Below are positions 59,665 to 64,000 of a stretch of 64,000 bases of DNA, piece by piece (position 1 is the stretch's first letter; each line of letters opens with the position of its first letter). The stretch is taken from contig NZ_CP042433.1 of assembly GCF_007970805.1 (NCBI RefSeq), positions 4,092,001 through 4,156,000 on the forward strand. The letters run 5' to 3'. Below the pieces are notes generated by a model. It searched no databases and had not been told where the DNA came from. It saw only the letters and a list, made by a program, of their open reading frames with translations. The DNA comes from Flavisolibacter ginsenosidimutans. GTDB lineage: Bacteria > Bacteroidota > Bacteroidia > Chitinophagales > Chitinophagaceae. Made by a program: the position numbers and the translations under genes.

Positions 59665-60309
59665 ATGATTTTGGCCAAAGCCTGTGCGTTTGGTTTTTCT
59701 TTTTTGTTTTTTTGTCTGACGATGAAGGCGCAATCAAAGAATTCGCCTGTAGGCGAATATTACCTGCGCGGCGTGATGGAAACTGCGTCGGGGTTTACGC
59801 TTGACAGCGACAGTTCCTTTCAATTCTTCTTTTCATACGGTGCGCTCGATCGCTATGGCAAAGGACACTGGCGGGTGCAAAACGATACGCTTGTGTTGGA
59901 CAGTGAAGCGAAGCCTCTCTATGATTTTAAGTTGCTTGTTGCCAACAAAATCGCTGACGATAAAATTACCGTGCAGATAAAAGAAAGCGATGCTTCGTTG
60001 TTTCGCTATTTTCATTGCAGATTATTTGGAAACGGCAAAATGCAGGAAGGCATAACAAACGAAAAAGGCATTGTTGTTTTTCGTTCGCAAATGCTAGACA
60101 GCCTTGAACTTGCATTTGAATTTTGTCCCGAAAAGAAATCAGTCTTTGTAATAAAGAAAACCTTGCACAATCATTTTGTGTTTGCGCCCGAGCCTTGGTT
60201 GACGGAAGTTTTCTTTCAAAATTTTCGCTTGCACTTTACACCCGAAGGTTTGGAAGGCGGCCATCCTTTATCCAATAAAAGTTCTTTCCGTTACGAAAAG
60301 CAACAGTGA
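59665..60309 (+). CDS. Secreted hypothetical protein
   Basis: The 214-residue protein has a signal peptide (FGFSFLFFCLTMKAQ). The mature part begins with a lipocalin-like motif (GEYYLRGVMETASGFTLDSD, SSFQFFFSYGALDRYGKGHW) and continues with beta strands. No catalytic residues are recognised. It overlaps nothing and is followed by a very small gene. Confidence 0.65.
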   Translation: MILAKACAFGFSFLFFCLTMKAQSKNSPVGEYYLRGVMETASGFTLDSDSSFQFFFSYGALDRYGKGHWRVQNDTLVLDSEAKPLYDFKLLVANKIADDKITVQIKESDASLFRYFHCRLFGNGKMQEGITNEKGIVVFRSQMLDSLELAFEFCPEKKSVFVIKKTLHNHFVFAPEPWLTEVFFQNFRLHFTPEGLEGGHPLSNKSSFRYEKQQ

Positions 60310-60395
60310 ACAAAAACAATTCACACGCCTTCACGAACAATAAAATTTTTGGCACTATTTTGTTTTCTGCTTCTGTAGAAAAAAAGAATTCACTC

Positions 60396-60545
60396 ATGGA
60401 AAACAGAAAAGAAACCGGTGCAGAAAAAAGAAGAAGAAAGATTGTTGCCCGTCCCGTATTGGTGCGTTCCGAAAAGCCAGGGCAAGTGGCCAGCGCCAGC
60501 TATAGCCGTGAACGCAGTGCCTCTCCATTCTGGAGAGCCGCGTAA
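60396..60545 (+). CDS. Very small basic protein
   Basis: 49 residues from the ATG at 60396 (MENRKETGAEKRRRKIVARP, ending RSASPFWRAA). It is strongly basic. It ends 5 bases before the MsrB gene and may be coupled to it. Coding status is uncertain. Confidence 0.4.
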   Translation: MENRKETGAEKRRRKIVARPVLVRSEKPGQVASASYSRERSASPFWRAA

Positions 60546-60550
60546 TTGAG

Positions 60551-60850
60551 ATGTACAACAAAGAAATTATTTTTCATCACAACGATCCCGGTGTTTATTG
60601 CTGTACAAGCTGCGGCAACACCTTGTTTGAAGCCGCGAAAAAGTTTGACGCCTGCTGCGGGTTCCCTTCGTTTTGGTTGCACGTTGAAGGCGGTGTGAAA
60701 CTTCGGCCTTTGCACACGTACGGCAGAAGCAGGACACAATTGCTGTGTGTCCGTTGCGGTACGCATCTCGGCCATCTTTTTCAAAACAAATACACACCAA
60801 ACGGACTTCGTTACTGCGTAAGCAAAAACGCCATCGTACTTGAGCGATGA
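60551..60850 (+). CDS. MsrB-like peptide methionine-(R)-S-oxide reductase
   Basis: The 99-residue protein has the SelR fold: zinc CxxC pairs (YCCTSCGNTLFEA, LLCVRCGTHLGHLF), the KFDACCGFPSF motif and the catalytic Cys in NGLRYCVSKNA, where most MsrBs have RYCIN. It repairs oxidised methionine. It is shorter than typical free MsrBs (about 130-150) and lacks the usual N-terminal helix, and the family GWPSF motif is GFPSF. No signal peptide. Confidence 0.8.
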   Translation: MYNKEIIFHHNDPGVYCCTSCGNTLFEAAKKFDACCGFPSFWLHVEGGVKLRPLHTYGRSRTQLLCVRCGTHLGHLFQNKYTPNGLRYCVSKNAIVLER

Positions 60851-60915
60851 AGTAGAACGCAACAACGAGGATGCGGTCTGTTTCTTGCACCGCATCGTTA
60901 CAGGAGACAAATTTT

Positions 60916-62250
60916 ATGGCAAAGCCAAAAGGCTTGTACGTTCTGCTCGGAGCCTTGCTGACTGTTGTAGGTGCGGCCGCTTATGTGGCCTACCGTACCC
61001 GCAGCGTACCCACTCCGCGCCGCCGCTGGTGGCGCTTTCACCGGCCCGGTGCGCGGCGGCTCAGGGGCAATGCCTGTGAGCGAATGCAGGGTATTTACAG
61101 CATTGAAAAAGGAACGGAAATTTTTGGCGACACGGCCGTGGTAAAATGCAGTTACACAATTGAACACCGGCGAAAAAATTTTCACCTTTCGTTCTTCTGT
61201 CAAAAGAACGGGACCTATTTTGTTTGCGAAGCAAAAGTGCGCAGAGGCGCCGTTCTTTTGTACGGCTATTGGCGCAAAGCAAGCAGCAACGGCACGGGCC
61301 TGGTGCATTTGGTGATGAGCAAAACAGCCGGCGCAACGGCTTTGCTGCAAGGCGGTACAACGCAAACAATGCTGCTGCAAGGCCGCTTTGGCAACGACAA
61401 CAAAAGGCCGCATCAACCGCTCCTGTTGCGTTACAAACACGCACTGCCGCCAAATGATTCTTTTGAAATTATTGGTCACCGCGGTGCGGCACGCAACGTG
61501 GATTTTTTGCCCGTGTCGGAGAACTCGCTGGCCATGATGAAAATGGCCGCAAGGCTTGGCGCTACCGGCGTGGAAATAGACGTGCGCATGACCAAAGACG
61601 GTGTGCCCGTAATTTTTCACGACAGCTTTTTGTCGGTGCATACGGTGAAGGACAAAATTTACGGCGGCCTGATTCACAATTACACGCTGCGCGAATTAAA
61701 AAGGATGCGGCTGCGCAAAGGTGGCGTAATGCCAACGCTCGATGAATGCCTTCACACCCTCTTGCATAAAACCCCGTTGCAAACCGTTTGGCTTGACATA
61801 AAAAAAGAATGCAACCTGGAGATCGTGCAACAATTGCAGGAACGTTACCTGCAAAGAGCCACAGCGTTGGGACGGAAGTTTTTTATTTACATCGGCATAC
61901 CCGACAACGATGTGCTGAAATGTTTTGTGCAACTGAAAGGTTATGAAGAAATTCCGTCGCTGGTTGAAATGAATCCCGAGGTCGTGATGAACGTAAACGC
62001 CAATGTATGGGCGCCGCAGTACACTGGCGGCTTTCAACCGGAAAACGTGGCGGTCATGCACAGCGCGGGAAAGAAAGCCTTTGTCTGGTCGCTTGACAGT
62101 CAATTTTTGATTGACCTGTACATGTCGGAAGGAGGCTTTGACGGCCTTGTTACCAACGCACCGTCGGTGGCAGCCCATTGGTATTACGTCCTTGCAAGCC
62201 GCTTTGGTTTTAGCGGCAACGAAACAAAAGCAATTGCCGTACAAGGTTAA
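60916..62250 (+). CDS. Glycerophosphodiester phosphodiesterase-like membrane protein
   Basis: The 444-residue protein has an N-terminal membrane anchor (LYVLLGALLTVVGAAAYVAY) preceded by AGGAGA at good spacing (60902-60907). A middle domain of about 150 residues has no recognised family. The C-terminal GDPD barrel has HRGAARN, VEIDVRMTKDGVPVIFHD and the Lys in LDIKKECN. It would release glycerol-3-phosphate from glycerophosphodiesters in the periplasm. A hairpin (60870-60896) separates it from MsrB. A terminator follows at 62383. Confidence 0.82.
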   Translation: MAKPKGLYVLLGALLTVVGAAAYVAYRTRSVPTPRRRWWRFHRPGARRLRGNACERMQGIYSIEKGTEIFGDTAVVKCSYTIEHRRKNFHLSFFCQKNGTYFVCEAKVRRGAVLLYGYWRKASSNGTGLVHLVMSKTAGATALLQGGTTQTMLLQGRFGNDNKRPHQPLLLRYKHALPPNDSFEIIGHRGAARNVDFLPVSENSLAMMKMAARLGATGVEIDVRMTKDGVPVIFHDSFLSVHTVKDKIYGGLIHNYTLRELKRMRLRKGGVMPTLDECLHTLLHKTPLQTVWLDIKKECNLEIVQQLQERYLQRATALGRKFFIYIGIPDNDVLKCFVQLKGYEEIPSLVEMNPEVVMNVNANVWAPQYTGGFQPENVAVMHSAGKKAFVWSLDSQFLIDLYMSEGGFDGLVTNAPSVAAHWYYVLASRFGFSGNETKAIAVQG

Positions 62251-62329
62251 TCATTCAACACGCTTGTTGTGGTAAAGTGCGGGCATAAGACAGAGCGGTT
62301 CTTTGCTGCGTAGCGGGACGAACGTACAG

Positions 62330-62344
62330 GAGTGCGACGCAACG
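62330..62344 (+). repeat. 15-mer shared with the gap at 56.0 kb
   Basis: GAGTGCGACGCAACG, the exact reverse complement of 56017-56031. Both copies are intergenic. It may be part of a dispersed genomic repeat. Confidence 0.5.
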
Positions 62345-62382
62345 AAAGCTCAATGGTAGTTCAACAGCTAAGTACATAAAAG

Positions 62383-62415
62383 AAAAGCTCAATCAGAAGA
62401 AATGATTGAGCTTTT
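62383..62415 (+). terminator. Terminator after the GDPD gene
   Basis: AAAAGCTCAATCA pairs perfectly with TGATTGAGCTTTT around a 7-base loop, followed by more T residues. Confidence 0.85.
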
Positions 62416-62491
62416 TATTATCCCGTAATAGCGGGGCGCTGTGCGCACATTCCTCCTCCTGGGAGGGGTTTAAGGGGATTCCCCTGACCTA

Positions 62492-62499
62492 TATCTTTG
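62492..62499 (+). promoter_or_regulatory. -7 box for rpiB
   Basis: TATCTTTG exactly matches TAnnTTTG, 16 bases before the rpiB ATG. Confidence 0.5.
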
Positions 62500-62515
62500 C
62501 GTAAACTCTTTTTTT

Positions 62516-62971
62516 ATGAATTATGTTTTTGATTTGTCCCGGCCCGTTGTTGTTGGTTCCGATCACGCGGGTTTTGAATATAAATCCATGATTATTGAAA
62601 TGCTGCAAAACAAAGGGCTGAGCGTAAAAGATGTAGGTGCTTACAGCAAAGATTCGGTTGACTACCCCGACTTTGCTCACCCCGTGGCGGCCGCTGTTGA
62701 AAACGGCGAGGCAGCCTTTGGCGTTTTAATTTGCGGCAGCGGCAACGGCGTGGCCATTACGGCCAACAAATACCCGAACGTTCGGGCCGGTCTTTGCTGG
62801 AACAACGAAGTAGCCGGCCTCATTCGCCAACACAACAACGCCAATGTGATTTGTTTGCCTGCCCGCTTTGTTTCGCCGCCAGCAGCCGAAGAGATGGTGA
62901 ACATTTTTCTTTCCACCGAATTTGAAGGCGGCCGCCACGGGACAAGAGTGGCTAAGATTGCCTGCGCATGA
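62516..62971 (+). CDS. rpiB: Ribose-5-phosphate isomerase B
   Basis: RpiB interconverts ribose 5-phosphate and ribulose 5-phosphate in the pentose phosphate pathway. The 151-residue protein has the characteristic VVGSDHAGFEYK start, VDYPDFAHPVA, the catalytic Cys in GVLICGSGNGVAITAN and LCWNNEVAGLIRQHNNANVI. This is the LacAB_rpiB family. It precedes the M28 peptidase gene after a large heptad repeat. Confidence 0.95.
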   Translation: MNYVFDLSRPVVVGSDHAGFEYKSMIIEMLQNKGLSVKDVGAYSKDSVDYPDFAHPVAAAVENGEAAFGVLICGSGNGVAITANKYPNVRAGLCWNNEVAGLIRQHNNANVICLPARFVSPPAAEEMVNIFLSTEFEGGRHGTRVAKIACA

Positions 62972-62976
62972 TTAAT

Positions 62977-63085
62977 GTGAAACGTGAGAAGATAGAACTG
63001 AAACCGTAAAGTCTTCTACTTCATAGTTCACTTCTGTCTCACGTTTAACGTTTGACGTCTCACGTTTTCACTTTCACGTTTCGCT
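62977..63085. repeat. Heptad inverted repeat between rpiB and the M28 peptidase
   Basis: The left arm GTGAAACGTGAGA (62977-62989) pairs with the right arm 63037-63049 (reverse complement GTTAAACGTGAGA, 12 of 13). The right side continues as ACGTGAG/ACGTCAA/ACGTTAA heptads to about 63085. The left arm begins just after the rpiB stop codon. Confidence 0.75.
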
Positions 63086-63163
63086 TGTTTTCCGTTTAAC
63101 AATTTACTTTCCGCAGTATTTGCAGAGATGGGATATTTTCATTCCTTAAAAACTATACATTAC

Positions 63164-64000
63164 ATGAAGAGAGTTCTCACCGCATTGTTTACAAGCGGCG
63201 TGGTTTGTGTTTTCGCACAGAGTGGCCCCAAGCCCGATGCGTACGCAAAAACCATCAGTGCCGCAGACATGAAAAAGCATTTGTACACCTTGGCTTCGCC
63301 CGAAATGGAAGGCCGCGAAACCGGCACGGAAGGCCAGCGAAAGGCTGCGGCTTACATTGAAAACTATGTGAAATCGCTTGGCCTGCAACCGGGCAACGGC
63401 AGCAGCTATCAGATGCCGTATAATTTGTATCAAGACAGTTTGATAAGCGCTGCATTGGAAGTGAACGGGAAAGCCTTTGAGCTAAACAAAGATTTTGCGG
63501 CCAGCCCCGGCGGCCCCCAAAGTATCTACCGGCTTAGCGAAGTAACCTTGATTGGTACAGGCGCAACGGACTCGTTAAAGTCAGCGGATCTTGCCGGTAA
63601 AGCGGTGATGATTGTGGGCACCATCTCGCAAAATTTCTTTGCGCAACTGAACCGGAAATCACCCGCTGTGGTTTTGACCGTGAGTGCAAATTTTCCGCGA
63701 ACGGGAACTGCGAACAACAGGGGCCGTCAAGGCATTCATGCATTCAAAGCTTCGGTTGATCCGGTGTTCTTTCAGGTATCGGAAGCGGTTGCGAGAGCCA
63801 TCGCCGGCGATAAGTATGATGCGGTGAAAGCATCATCATCTTCTGTTCAAAAAGCAAAAACAGAATTGTTGTTGGATACAAAGAAAGCAACGGTTGTATT
63901 GCCTGCAAGCGATGTGATAGCCTTCTTGCCCGGCACCGATTTAAAAGATCAATACCTCGTGTTCAGTGCGCATTACGATCACTTGGGAATGCGCAACGGT
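63164..64000 (+). CDS. M28-family peptidase (3' end outside window)
   Basis: The frame is open from the ATG at 63164 to the right edge (279 residues seen). It has a signal peptide (LFTSGVVCVFAQ), the conserved LASPEMEGRETGTEGQRKAA of M28 aminopeptidases, a PA-like insert (ADLAGKAVMIVGTIS) and the first zinc ligands in VFSAHYDHLG (HxDH). It releases N-terminal residues from peptides in the periplasm. The rest of the active site lies outside the window. Confidence 0.9.
   Translation, partial: MKRVLTALFTSGVVCVFAQSGPKPDAYAKTISAADMKKHLYTLASPEMEGRETGTEGQRKAAAYIENYVKSLGLQPGNGSSYQMPYNLYQDSLISAALEVNGKAFELNKDFAASPGGPQSIYRLSEVTLIGTGATDSLKSADLAGKAVMIVGTISQNFFAQLNRKSPAVVLTVSANFPRTGTANNRGRQGIHAFKASVDPVFFQVSEAVARAIAGDKYDAVKASSSSVQKAKTELLLDTKKATVVLPASDVIAFLPGTDLKDQYLVFSAHYDHLGMRNG

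Overview
The window is from a member of the Bacteroidota, most likely family Chitinophagaceae. Supporting signs are SusC/SusD/SusE proteins, a type IX secretion (T9SS) tail on the amylase, GLPGLI, DUF4834 and PorT-like proteins, many lipoproteins with short lipoboxes, and -7 promoter boxes of the form TAnnTTTG. GC content is close to 50 percent in most genes and visibly lower at 48.7-50.2 kb and in several gene-poor gaps. The assignment is inferred from gene content; no ribosomal RNA is present.

Layout. 0-10.5 kb: a minus-strand starch/alpha-glucan utilisation locus in transcription order GH13 amylase (T9SS cargo), NrtR-like Nudix regulator, SusC, SusD, SusE and a second SusE/SusF-like lipoprotein cut by the window edge. 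10.6-21.4 kb: housekeeping genes (ligA, lptB, metF, a two-parvulin PPIase, a thioredoxin-fold protein, a beta-barrel, hflX, a Rieske protein, tRNA-Asn). 21.5-29.5 kb: an accessory stretch with a GH28 pectinase, a decayed GH95 fucosidase, an FAD/Rieske oxidoreductase, a SASA-type esterase with a coupled lipoprotein, a small possible PID-CTERM protein and gene-poor DNA. 29.6-42.2 kb: tRNA(CAT), DUF4834, the rimP-nusA-infB translation cluster, surA, a PAS histidine kinase, a four-helix-bundle gene inside an inverted repeat, purF and a PfkB kinase. 42.2-50.2 kb: small proteins, an AsmA-like protein, a two-component pair split by a REP-associated transposase (RAYT), GLPGLI and an AT-rich propeller protein. 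50.3-64 kb: S9 and M1 peptidases, a SET protein, a glycosyltransferase/deacetylase pair, small secreted proteins, MsrB, a GDPD, rpiB and a partial M28 peptidase.

The most unusual theme is a family of imperfect inverted repeats at about eleven places. Each arm is a run of degenerate 7- or 8-base units. The unit differs between places but is shared by the two arms of one place. The loop is usually short, but one copy encloses a four-helix-bundle (S23/IVS-type) gene, one lies in frame inside ligA, and a RAYT locus carries its own octamer-built REP units. Several arms end next to -7 promoter boxes or overlap stop codons. This looks like a mobile or proliferating repeat system, possibly related to 23S rRNA intervening sequences or to REP/BIME elements. 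That interpretation is inference; the repeats themselves are directly visible.
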